A DNA stretch of 43,329 nucleotides from CAZCPB01 sp044223975 (GTDB taxonomy: Bacteria > Planctomycetota > Phycisphaerae > Phycisphaerales > UBA1924), in NCBI GenBank assembly GCA_044223975.1, contig JBGALI010000029.1, positions 1 through 43,329 of the forward strand, given 5' to 3'. The position numbers and the translations under genes were made by a program. How positions within the stretch are numbered: the first letter of the stretch is position 1; each line of letters starts with the position of its first letter. This document shows, piece after piece, positions 24,388-31,510 of the stretch. Below the pieces are notes generated by a model, which was not told the DNA's origin, did not search any database, and saw only the letters and a program-made list of their open reading frames with translations.

Positions 24388-25526
24388 TCGGTTGTGTTCT
24401 TGATCATCATCTTCGATTCGGCCTTGTTGGCCCGCAGGTTCTTGATGGTGTCGGTGAGGCTGGTGGCGATCTGGTCGGCGGCCTTGGCCAGGCCGTTCTG
24501 CCCGTCGCCGTAGGCCTTCACAACCGCGTCGAGCTGGGCGATCTCTTCCTCGGTGTCGAGCTGGTTGGAGTCCATGCCGGTCTGGACGGCGAGGACGAGC
24601 CAGGAGCGGTCGGTGAACTCGACCAGCTTCTTGCCGTCGGGGCTGTGCTTGTAGAGCATCGCGGTGTTGGGGTCAAACTCAAGGCCGGCCCATTCCTCGT
24701 CGGTGATCCGGGACCGCTCGGGCCCGTTGGAAACGTCGCTGCGGACGAAAATGAAGTAGCCGTCCATCAGCCACGCGTCGAGGGTGCGCTCGCCGACGCG
24801 CTCGCTGACGGGGCGCGAGGAGAAGCGCATGGCGTAGTCCCATTCGAGGTCGTCGCCGTTGAGCGCGATCACGCTCTCGCCGACCTTTTCGAGAGCGCCG
24901 AGCACGGGGGACGACGGCGGGTAGGCGATGCTGCCGAGGGTGGCGAGGGTCTTGAGCACGGAGGTGGCGACGCTGTTGTCCTTGGCGTCGAGCTCGAGGA
25001 TCGAGAGGCGGAGCTGGATGTCGCCGCCGTTGTAGCGGACGGGGCCGTAGACGGGCTGGTCGCGGAAGTTGAGGAAGGCGTTCTTGCGGGCGCCCTCGGT
25101 GTAGTAGACCACGCGCCCGGCCTTGACGTCCTGGCCGGTGAGGCCGGTGCGGCTCTCCTTGACGTTGACGATGACGGCGATCTCGCCGACGGGGTCGGAC
25201 TCGGCGTAGTTGCGGAGGTAGGCCTGCTTGAGGGAGAGGCGGACGGATTGGACCTCTTCGTTGCCCCGTTTGAAGGACTTGGGGCGGATGCTCCGGGAGT
25301 CGACGTGGTAGGGGAGGCCCGCTTCGGAGAGGGCGATGCGGGGCGCGGGCTTCCAGGGGTCGGCGTCCTTGTAGTCGATGGAGATGGGGGCGACGCGGTA
25401 GTCGACGGCGCCCTCGTTGTGGTTGAGCGTGCCGGGGAAGAAGCCGCCGTCCCCCGAGCAGCCGCCAAGGAGCGGGGCCAGGAACACGACGGGGAGCGAG
25501 CACAGGACGCGGGTGGATGAGCGCAT
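24354..25526 (-). CDS. Lipoprotein of unknown function
   Basis: The protein is 390 residues from an ATG with AAGGGG about 7 nt upstream. A lipoprotein signal peptide ends in LGGC (Cys23). The mature part is mostly beta strands without a family I recognise. Distinct stretches are RLSLKQAYLRNYAESDPVGEIAVIVNVKES, a middle segment DIQLRLSILELDAKDN, and a long C-terminal helix (residues about 325-375) that could form a coiled coil. The pattern 'export, outer or inner membrane anchoring, helix at the end' gives no specific role. It is convergent with the frameshifted lipoprotein gene, overlapping it by 34 bp, and is divergent from scoA. Confidence 0.78.
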   Translation of the reverse strand: MRSSTRVLCSLPVVFLAPLLGGCSGDGGFFPGTLNHNEGAVDYRVAPISIDYKDADPWKPAPRIALSEAGLPYHVDSRSIRPKSFKRGNEEVQSVRLSLKQAYLRNYAESDPVGEIAVIVNVKESRTGLTGQDVKAGRVVYYTEGARKNAFLNFRDQPVYGPVRYNGGDIQLRLSILELDAKDNSVATSVLKTLATLGSIAYPPSSPVLGALEKVGESVIALNGDDLEWDYAMRFSSRPVSERVGERTLDAWLMDGYFIFVRSDVSNGPERSRITDEEWAGLEFDPNTAMLYKHSPDGKKLVEFTDRSWLVLAVQTGMDSNQLDTEEEIAQLDAVVKAYGDGQNGLAKAADQIATSLTDTIKNLRANKAESKMMIKNTTDQRDPGTPPSP

Positions 25527-25668
25527 GGAGTACCCCTTGGCGCGGGCGCCACGCCGAGGGCGCGGCGTCGGTGCGTGCAGAGATCATCGATCCGGAGTGC
25601 CGCGGCGTTACACAGTCTGTCAGGGAAATCCACGGCGCAGGAGAACGGGCGGTCGCTAAACTGGGGGC

Positions 25669-26409
25669 ATGCAGAAGAAAGTACACGAGACTGCCGCGGC
25701 GGCCTTTGCCGACCTCAAGGACAAGGGCGTGCTGCGCGACGGGATCACGGTGATGGTGGGGGGCTTTGGCCTGTGCGGCATACCCGAACACCTGATCGTG
25801 GCTCTGCGCGACAGCGGCGTGAAGGGGCTGACGTGCATCAGCAACAACGCGGGGGTCGATGACTTCGGGCTGGGGCTACTGCTGCAGACGCGCCAGATCA
25901 AGAAAATGGTGTCGAGCTACGTGGGCGAGAACGCGACGTTCGAGAAGCAGTACCTGTCGAAGGAACTGGAGGTTGAGTTCAACCCGCAGGGGACGCTGGC
26001 GGAGAGAATTCGCGCGGGCGGTGCGGGGATCCCGGGGTTCTACACCGCCAGCGGCGTGGGGACGATCGTGGCGGAGGGGAAGCCGTCGGCGAAGTTCCAG
26101 CGGCCGGATGCACGCGGCAAGGGCGAGGCGCGCGAGTACGTGATGGAGACGGGGCTGTACGCGGACCTGGCGCTCGTGAAGGCGCACAAGGCCGACGCGT
26201 TCGGGAATCTGGTCTACCGGATGACGGCGCGGAATTTCAATCCGATGATGGCGACTGCCGCGGCGTTTGTGATCGCGGAGGTGGATGAGCTGGTGGGCAC
26301 CGGCGAGATCGACCCCGACCACGTGCACACGCCGGGGTCGTACGTGGACCGGGTGGTCAAGACCAAGTGCGTGAAGAGGATTGAGCAGAGGACGGTGACG
26401 GCGGGGTGA
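25669..26409 (+). CDS. scoA: 3-oxoacid CoA-transferase subunit A
   Basis: The protein is 246 residues, the usual subunit A length. It moves CoA from succinyl-CoA to acetoacetate together with subunit B. Hallmarks are VMVGGFGLCGIPEHLI near the N-terminus, SNNAGVDDFGLGLLL, GNATFE/EFNPQGTLAERIRAGGAGIPGFYT and VYRMTARNFNP. The catalytic glutamate is in subunit B, so this protein is inactive alone. Subunit B normally follows directly, yet the next gene is an unrelated small membrane protein and no scoB is in the window. The neighbours fah and phhB suggest it handles acetoacetate from tyrosine breakdown. The 16-bp sequence at its 3' end recurs 250 bp downstream. Confidence 0.92.
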   Translation: MQKKVHETAAAAFADLKDKGVLRDGITVMVGGFGLCGIPEHLIVALRDSGVKGLTCISNNAGVDDFGLGLLLQTRQIKKMVSSYVGENATFEKQYLSKELEVEFNPQGTLAERIRAGGAGIPGFYTASGVGTIVAEGKPSAKFQRPDARGKGEAREYVMETGLYADLALVKAHKADAFGNLVYRMTARNFNPMMATAAAFVIAEVDELVGTGEIDPDHVHTPGSYVDRVVKTKCVKRIEQRTVTAG

Positions 26410-26657
26410 GCGTGAATTCGAAATGGACGAATCGGGTATTCCTTGCCGCGCTCATCGGATTCATCGCCGCGTTCATCGGGTGCGGTGCCCAACTCTTCGT
26501 GTATGCAAAGATGTTTCCCGCCGCGCAAGAGTCAGAGGGCTTGGCGTTGGATCGAATTCCCGGGTGGGCGAGCGCCGGGATCCATTCGTGCTTCGTGCTT
26601 GCAATTGTTTGCTTCGTGCCTCTGTATCGGATTCACAGGGAACGGTGACGGCGGGGT
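26392..26657 (+). repeat. 16-bp direct repeats flanking the small membrane ORF
   Basis: ACGGTGACGGCGGGGT occurs at 26392-26407, across the last codons of scoA, and again at 26642-26657, across the end of the small ORF. The spacing is exactly 250 bp. In both copies the last T begins a stop-like triplet (TGA in the first, TAG in the second, after the same reading of ACG GTG ACG GCG GGG). Confidence 0.85.
26406..26648 (+). CDS. Small two-helix membrane protein
   Basis: The protein is 80 residues from a GTG overlapping the scoA stop as GTGA. A second GTG lies two codons on. Two hydrophobic helices (FLAALIGFIAAFIGCGAQLFVYA and GIHSCFVLAIVCFVPLY) are separated by a short polar loop. The end is basic (RIHRER). 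Its base composition is visibly less GC-rich than scoA. No family is recognised. The flanking 16-bp direct repeats hint that this stretch was inserted between scoA and whatever once followed it. Confidence 0.55.
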   Translation: MSVNSKWTNRVFLAALIGFIAAFIGCGAQLFVYAKMFPAAQESEGLALDRIPGWASAGIHSCFVLAIVCFVPLYRIHRER

Positions 26658-26681
26658 AGGTGGGGTGGGCATGTCGAGTTT

Positions 26682-26764
26682 GTGGAGCCGCCGACGGAAG
26701 TCGGCGGGTGGGTTTTCTGCGGTGGGTAGTTTTTCGACCCCCCGACTTCCGTCGGGGGCTCCAC
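26682..26764. repeat. REPIN-like pair of inverted REP-type hairpins
   Basis: Arms 26682-26708 and 26738-26764 match as reverse complements at 25 of 27 positions, with a 29-nt spacer. Each arm contains its own hairpin (CGCCGAC-GGAA-GTCGGCG in the left arm, CCCCGAC with GTCGGGG in the right) preceded by GTGGAG. This nested symmetry is that of REPINs, which are moved by RAYT transposases encoded elsewhere. The element ends 11 bp before the next start codon. Confidence 0.75.
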
Positions 26765-26775
26765 GTGGGTGATCG

Positions 26776-28344
26776 ATGGATGTGTCCCGATTCCAAGTCG
26801 TCACCTTCGACTGCTACGGCACCCTGATCGATTGGGAAAGAGGCATCCTCTCCGCGGTGCGGCCGGTGCTGGCATCACACGGTGTGAGCGCCCCAGACGA
26901 CGAGATCATCGCGGCATACGCCGAACTTGAACGGCGCATCGAGGCCGGGCCGTACATGAAGTACCGCGACGTGCTGCGGGGCGTGATGGCGGGGCTGGGG
27001 ACTCGCTTCAAGTTCGACCCGACGCGTGTGGAGTGCGACGAGTTCGCGGTGTCGGTGGTGCGGTGGCCGGCGTTCGACGACACCGCCAAGGCCCTGAAGT
27101 CACTCCAGCAGCGCGTGAAAGTCGCGATCGTGAGCAACGTCGACGAGGACCTGTTCGCGGGTACCAAGCGGCACCTAGGGATCGAGCCGGACTTTGTGAT
27201 CACGGCCGAGCGCTGCCGCTCGTACAAACCCTCGCGGAACAACTTTGAGACGGCCCTCCGCGTGCTGGCCGAAGCGGGGATCCCGCGCGAGCGCGTGCTG
27301 CACGCGGCCGAGAGCGTGTATCACGATGTGGAGCCGGCGAAGGCGATGGGGATCGCGACGGTGTGGGTGAACCGGCGCGGCGAGAAGGGGCCGGGGGCTT
27401 CGGGGGCGGGGGCGGCGGTCGCCGATCTGGAGATTCCAAACCTACGGACACTGTCGGGGATGATCGAGCGCGGCGCGGAGTGCAGCGTGGTGCGCGACCG
27501 TGCGGGGCGGGTGACGGGGCACGTTGAGCGCAAGTACTTCGCCGATGGAACACCGAAGGAGGAGTTTCATTATCGAGGGAGCAAGGTGCACGGACCATCG
27601 CGCTACTTCCATCCCAATGGCGTGATGGCCTCCGAAGTGTGGTACGAAGACGGGCTCGTTGGTACATGCACCTCCAAGACGTGGAATGCGCACGGCACGC
27701 TGCTTGGAGAAGTCTCCTATGTGGACGGCAGGCAGATGGGGAGGCTGGTTCTGTACCATCCCGATGGCAAGGTGTGGCTATCCGAGTATTACCTGAAGAG
27801 GGGCAAGACCTCACGGGCGAGGTACGCCGCGGCATGCCTGAAGGACCCGACCCTGCCGCGGTATCCGGAGCTCGAAGAGGAGATGGAGAAGGCGCGAGCG
27901 ATCGCGGCGGTATCGGAGGATAAGGATGCCGCGCGGCGCAACCTCACCCTCGAACGTGCGCGGGGAGTCTCGCCCGCGCCGGTCACCCAGGCGGACAGTG
28001 AGCTCACGGCTCGGCTGCTTGAGAGCCGCGTCGCGGAGGCGCTGGGGTGGTTGGTGGGCTCGCGGGAGGGTGCGACTCGCACCCTGGGCGAGATGGCGAC
28101 GGAAGATTCGATCGCGTTCGTGGAAAATCTTTACGAGCGTGGAGCGGAGCGGGTGCTCGCGGTCGAAATCCAGTCGTGCCCCGGGACGGAGGACGAGACG
28201 ACGAACACGGTGCTCGTGCAATTGCCCCGCGCCAAGGCCGCGCGGAGGAAGTTGTTCAGCTTTGAAAAGCGCCCCGACGAGGCGGAGGGCTTCGACGGCG
28301 AGCCGGACGCGGGGCAGGCGTACTTGTTCTTCAAGTTGTGCTGA
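26776..28344 (+). CDS. HAD-family hydrolase fused to YwqK/MORN-like repeats
   Basis: The protein is 522 residues. Residues 1-230 are a complete haloacid-dehalogenase type II domain: nucleophile Asp12 in TFDCYGTLIDW, Ser120 in IVSNVDED, Lys151 in SYKPSRNNF, and Asp184 in AESVYHDVEPAKAMG. Residues about 252-345 are four short repeats of the YwqK antitoxin / MORN type (YFADGTPKEEFHYRGSK, YFHPNGVMASEVWYEDG, WNAHGTLLGEVSYVDG, YHPDGKVWLSEYYLKRG). Residues about 365-522 form a mixed helix-strand domain I do not recognise (SIAFVENLYERGAERVLAVEI). HAD type II proteins usually end near residue 230. Base use after the HAD domain is less GC-biased, suggesting the tail was acquired. The substrate is unknown. 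Confidence 0.8.
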   Translation: MDVSRFQVVTFDCYGTLIDWERGILSAVRPVLASHGVSAPDDEIIAAYAELERRIEAGPYMKYRDVLRGVMAGLGTRFKFDPTRVECDEFAVSVVRWPAFDDTAKALKSLQQRVKVAIVSNVDEDLFAGTKRHLGIEPDFVITAERCRSYKPSRNNFETALRVLAEAGIPRERVLHAAESVYHDVEPAKAMGIATVWVNRRGEKGPGASGAGAAVADLEIPNLRTLSGMIERGAECSVVRDRAGRVTGHVERKYFADGTPKEEFHYRGSKVHGPSRYFHPNGVMASEVWYEDGLVGTCTSKTWNAHGTLLGEVSYVDGRQMGRLVLYHPDGKVWLSEYYLKRGKTSRARYAAACLKDPTLPRYPELEEEMEKARAIAAVSEDKDAARRNLTLERARGVSPAPVTQADSELTARLLESRVAEALGWLVGSREGATRTLGEMATEDSIAFVENLYERGAERVLAVEIQSCPGTEDETTNTVLVQLPRAKAARRKLFSFEKRPDEAEGFDGEPDAGQAYLFFKLC

Positions 28345-28413
28345 AGCCCGCGTTCTTCGCTCCTTCCGCCCGTGACGCCATCGGCCCCATGCAAAAACAG
28401 AAGTCCTCGTAGA

Positions 28414-28440
28414 TGGCAGGTGGGACACCTGCCCCACTAG
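28414..28440 (+). repeat. CAGGTG-CACCTG palindromic repeat, copy 1
   Basis: The element reads TGGCAGGTGGGACACCTGCC followed by CCACTAG. GGCAGGTG and CACCTGCC pair around GGA. It lies in the 119-bp gap between the HAD fusion and fah. Identical or near-identical copies are at 29872-29897 (opposite orientation) and 29976-30002. Confidence 0.85.
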
Positions 28441-28463
28441 CCTCGGTAGAGCAGAGAAAGAAG

Positions 28464-29840
28464 TCAGACCTTTGCCGGCAGTATCTTCCCGCGGCACTCT
28501 CCGAAGCCGATCCTGCGGAATCCCTCGCGCTCGCAGAACGCCTTGAAGATCACCGTGTCACCGTCGGCGAGGAACGTGCGCTTCTCGCCCGTCGGCAGCT
28601 CGATCGGCTTGCGCGGCAGGGGTTTCTTGTCGGGGCCGGTGCCCTGCCAGGTGAGCTCGAGAAGGCAGCCGCGGGACTCGGGGGTGGGGCCCGAGAGCGT
28701 GCCCGAGCCGAGGAGGTCGCCGGGCTGGAGGTTGCAGCCGTTGCTGGTGTGGTGCGCGAGGAGTTGGGAGAAGGTCCAGTACATGTGCTTGGACGAGCCG
28801 CGGCTGAGGCGGACGGGGGCGAGGCCGCGTTTTTCCATGTCGGCGGATTGCAGGTAGGCCTCGAGCGTGATGTCCAGGGCGCCCTCGCGCTGGTCGGTCT
28901 CGTCGAAGAGGTAGGGGAGCGGGCGCGGGTCGCCGGGCGGGCGTGCTTCGACGGGGCAGCGGAAGGGGGCGAGGGCTTCCATCGTCACGATGTAAGGCGA
29001 GATGGTGCTGGCGAAGTTCTTGGCCAGGAACGGGCCGAGGGGCTGGTACTCCCACTTCTGGATGTCGCGCGCGGACCAGTCGTTGAGGAGGCAGAGGCCG
29101 AAGATGTGGTCGCGGGCCTGCGCGATGGAGATCGGCTCGCCGAGGTTGTTGCCGGGGCCGACGAAGGCGCCGAGTTCGAGCTCGTAGTCGAGGAGCTTGC
29201 AAGGGCCGAAGGTGGGGGGCGCGGTGGGTTGATCGTCGGGCGGGGACTGCTGGCCGTTGGGGCGGCGGATTTCGGTGCCGCTGGGGACGATCGAGGACGC
29301 GCGCCCGTGGTAGCCGATGGGGACGTGCTTGTAGTTGGGGAGGAGGGGGTTGTCGGGGCGGAACATGGCGCCGACGGTGGTGGCGTGGTGGATGGAGGCG
29401 TAGAAGTCGGTGTAGTTGAAGATGCTGACGGGGGTGGTGAACTCGGTATCGCGAGCGGGGCGGAGCGCCTTGGTGCGCAGGCGACGGACCGACTGGCCGC
29501 CGGCCGTTTCGGCGTTGAGGAATTCCTGGAGTGCGCGGCGCAGGCGGGCGGTGAAATCCGGGACGCGCAGGAACGCGGCGAGCATGGGATATCGCAGCGC
29601 CTCGCCGAGCTGCGCCTGCGCCTCGTCGTCCTTGAAGAACCCGGACTCGCCGAGCATCGAGACATCGAGCACGTCGTCGCCGATACGGACCCCGGTGTGC
29701 TCGTGGGTGTGTCCGTCGTGGCGTGCGACAAAGGAGCAGAACGCGAGGTTCTGGAGGGGAAAATCCGTCGCCGGGTCGTTGGCCGACTCGACCCAGCTCT
29801 TGAGATGGGGATCGTGGGTTTCGTTGATGCCGGTGGTCAT
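28464..29840 (-). CDS. fahA: Fumarylacetoacetase
   Basis: The protein is 458 residues, slightly above the 420-430 typical of bacterial and animal enzymes. It hydrolyses fumarylacetoacetate to fumarate and acetoacetate, the last step of tyrosine breakdown through homogentisate. The N-terminal SH3-like part (ENLAFCSF-type: PLQNLAFCSFVARHDG) precedes the catalytic domain with FNYTDFYASIHHATTVG (metal Asp and general-base His), LDYELELGAFVG (metal-binding Glu pair), NDWSARDIQKWEYQPLGPFLAKNF and GDLLGSGTLSGP. All key residues appear intact. Palindromic repeats lie on both sides. phhB is upstream on the same strand, and scoA, which would use the acetoacetate, is nearby on the other strand. Confidence 0.95.
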   Translation of the reverse strand: MTTGINETHDPHLKSWVESANDPATDFPLQNLAFCSFVARHDGHTHEHTGVRIGDDVLDVSMLGESGFFKDDEAQAQLGEALRYPMLAAFLRVPDFTARLRRALQEFLNAETAGGQSVRRLRTKALRPARDTEFTTPVSIFNYTDFYASIHHATTVGAMFRPDNPLLPNYKHVPIGYHGRASSIVPSGTEIRRPNGQQSPPDDQPTAPPTFGPCKLLDYELELGAFVGPGNNLGEPISIAQARDHIFGLCLLNDWSARDIQKWEYQPLGPFLAKNFASTISPYIVTMEALAPFRCPVEARPPGDPRPLPYLFDETDQREGALDITLEAYLQSADMEKRGLAPVRLSRGSSKHMYWTFSQLLAHHTSNGCNLQPGDLLGSGTLSGPTPESRGCLLELTWQGTGPDKKPLPRKPIELPTGEKRTFLADGDTVIFKAFCEREGFRRIGFGECRGKILPAKV

Positions 29841-29871
29841 GGGACGCGGGCTCCGGGTCCTTCTACTTTGA

Positions 29872-29897
29872 CTAGTGGGGCAGGTGTCCCACCTGCC
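29872..29897 (-). repeat. CAGGTG-CACCTG palindromic repeat, copy 2 (inverted)
   Basis: CTAGTGGGGCAGGTGTCCCA followed by CCTGCC is the reverse complement of copies 1 and 3. It sits 32 bp before the fah start codon on the minus strand. With copy 3 it forms an inverted pair about 130 bp across, enclosing 78 bp with no gene. Confidence 0.85.
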
Positions 29898-29975
29898 TTC
29901 TACAAAGGCTTCGAGTCAGCGCCGTGTCTACATTCGTAGGGTTGGGAATCTCAGGCGGGGATGTAGAGAGGGTAG

Positions 29976-30002
29976 TGGCAGGTGGGACACCTGCCCCACT
30001 AG
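29976..30002 (+). repeat. CAGGTG-CACCTG palindromic repeat, copy 3
   Basis: The 27-nt unit is identical to copy 1. It ends 27 bp before the phhB stop codon. Outer AGTGG and CCACT bases extend the hairpin. Confidence 0.85.
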
Positions 30003-30029
30003 ATTGTGGAGAGCAGACTGAACGGAAAA

Positions 30030-30326
30030 TCACCCCGCCTTGGGCGCCATCGCGTCGATCTTCTTTGCCAGAGCAAAGTCCTTCTTGCTGATCCCGCCCG
30101 CGTCGTGCGTGCTCAGCGTCAGCGTGACCTTGTTGTAGCGGATGAGGATGTCGGGGTGGTGCTGGTCGGATTCGGCGGCCTCGGCGACCTTGTTCACGAA
30201 GGCCATGGACTCGATGAAGCTGGCGAACTGGTATGTCCGCTGGATGGCCTCGCTCACCTCGGACCACTCGGGCAGGTCCTCGAGGGCGGACTGGACCTGG
30301 GCGTCCGACATTTTTTTGATCGCCAT
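30030..30326 (-). CDS. phhB: Pterin-4a-carbinolamine dehydratase
   Basis: The protein is 98 residues, the usual length. The enzyme regenerates the pterin cofactor of phenylalanine hydroxylase by dehydrating 4a-hydroxytetrahydropterin. The motif DQHHPDILIRYNKVTLTLSTHDAGGIS carries the conserved His-His-Pro and the later His of the active site, and WSEVSEAIQRTYQFASFIESMAFVNKVA is the typical N-terminal part. GGAG lies about 7 nt before the ATG. No phenylalanine hydroxylase is in the window. Clustering with fah and scoA supports a role in phenylalanine/tyrosine breakdown. It probably shares a transcript with fah unless the intervening repeats end it. Confidence 0.93.
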   Translation of the reverse strand: MAIKKMSDAQVQSALEDLPEWSEVSEAIQRTYQFASFIESMAFVNKVAEAAESDQHHPDILIRYNKVTLTLSTHDAGGISKKDFALAKKIDAMAPKAG

Positions 30327-30434
30327 CGCACGCTCCGCGGAGGGGGCAGGCCGGAGGCCCGGTTCGGGGGAGAGTGTACCGGGGATGAGGGGAGTGGGGG
30401 GTGGGGCGTGGGGAGGTGGGGAGGAGAAGAAACG

Positions 30435-30466
30435 GTGAGACGGTGAGACGGTGAGACGGTGAAATG
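30435..30466 (+). repeat. Tandem 8-bp repeat GTGAGACG, four units
   Basis: Three perfect GTGAGACG octamers and one variant (GTGAAATG) lie in the phhB-gluQ gap. They follow a G-rich low-complexity run at about 30390-30425. The period and the leading GTGA match the repeats at 23474 and 33613. Confidence 0.85.
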
Positions 30467-30580
30467 GGGAGGCGTGTGGCCGGCAGGGTTATTTTCGCGT
30501 GATTGCTGGGGTGCGCTACGTGCAGGGCTGTCTCCGGTGTTTGGGGCTGGTAGCCTTGGCGTGTGAGCGGGTCTTCACCA

Positions 30581-31510
30581 ATGCAGGTCACGCGCTTGGC
30601 GCCCTCGCCCACGGGGGCGCTGCACTTGGGGAACGCGCGGACGTTCCTGGTGAACTGGGCTCTGGCGCGCCAGAGCGACTGGAAGATCGTCCTGCGGATC
30701 GAGGATCTGGACGGGCCGCGCGTCAAGCCCGGGGCTATCGAGGGGACGATCGAGATCCTGCGCTGGCTCGGGATGGACTGGGATGAGGGGCCGATGGTGC
30801 AGTCGCACGACCTGGAGCCCTACCGCGCGGCCATGCGGATGCTGGCCGGGGCGGGGCTGGCGTACCCGTGCGAACTGACGCGGGCCCAGATCGAAGCCGC
30901 GGCGAGCGCGCCGCAGGAGGGGACGGGGGAATCGGTGTTCCCTGCTTCGCTCCGCCCCGAGATTCGCTGCCGCGCGTTCGATGACGAGATGAGTAACTGG
31001 CGGGTGGTCGTGCCCGATGAGGCTGTGCGGTTTGATGACGAGTTTGCCGGGGCGCAGGCGCGGTATCCCGCGACGAGCGTCGGCGATTTCGTGGTGTGGA
31101 CCAAGCGCGGGCAGCCGTCGTACCAACTCGCGGTGGTGGTGGATGACGCGCGCCAGGGTGTGACGCAGGTCGTGCGCGGCGATGACCTGATCGACTCGGC
31201 GGCGCGGCAGATTCTCCTGTACCGTGCGCTGCGGCTGGCGAAGTCCATCCCGTCGTACACGCACCTGCCGCTGGTGGTGGGCGCCGACGGGAAGCGGCTG
31301 GCGAAGCGGCACGGGGACACGCGCCTGGATTCGTACCGCGCGGCGGGGGTTTCGGCCGGGCGTGTGATCGCGCTGGTGGCCCGGTGGTGCGGGATCGAGG
31401 GGCGGGAGGGGATGTCGAGCGAGGAGTTCCGCGAGGCCTTGGACCTCCGTAGGATTCCGGCACAACCCGCGGTCTTTGGCGAGGAGGATGATCGATGGCT
31501 TCGAGCGTGA
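30581..31510 (+). CDS. gluQ: Glutamyl-Q tRNA(Asp) synthetase-like protein
   Basis: The protein is 309 residues from ATG at 30581. GTG at 30563 is an alternative, and neither has a strong ribosome site. The class I catalytic core has RLAPSPTGALHLGNART (HIGH-type) and GKRLAKRHGD (KMSKS-type, in the AKRHG form of GluQRS). The tRNA-anticodon domain of full GltX is absent. The enzyme would glutamylate queuosine in tRNA(Asp). The usual zinc ligands are partly lost: the CxC is CEL in AYPCELTRAQI, and the later Cys lies in EIRCRA without the Tyr-Pro-Gly lead. A stretch rich in Ala/Glu/Gly replaces the zinc loop. The last 16 bp overlap the next gene. Confidence 0.87.
   Translation: MQVTRLAPSPTGALHLGNARTFLVNWALARQSDWKIVLRIEDLDGPRVKPGAIEGTIEILRWLGMDWDEGPMVQSHDLEPYRAAMRMLAGAGLAYPCELTRAQIEAAASAPQEGTGESVFPASLRPEIRCRAFDDEMSNWRVVVPDEAVRFDDEFAGAQARYPATSVGDFVVWTKRGQPSYQLAVVVDDARQGVTQVVRGDDLIDSAARQILLYRALRLAKSIPSYTHLPLVVGADGKRLAKRHGDTRLDSYRAAGVSAGRVIALVARWCGIEGREGMSSEEFREALDLRRIPAQPAVFGEEDDRWLRA

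Noticed and set aside
26406..26648. The small ORF after scoA as a remnant of scoB
   Set aside because: It encodes two membrane helices and has no similarity to subunit B motifs.
30581..31510. Full glutamyl-tRNA synthetase (GltX)
   Set aside because: The protein stops at 309 residues without the anticodon-binding domain and has the AKRHG form of the KMSKS motif, as in GluQRS.
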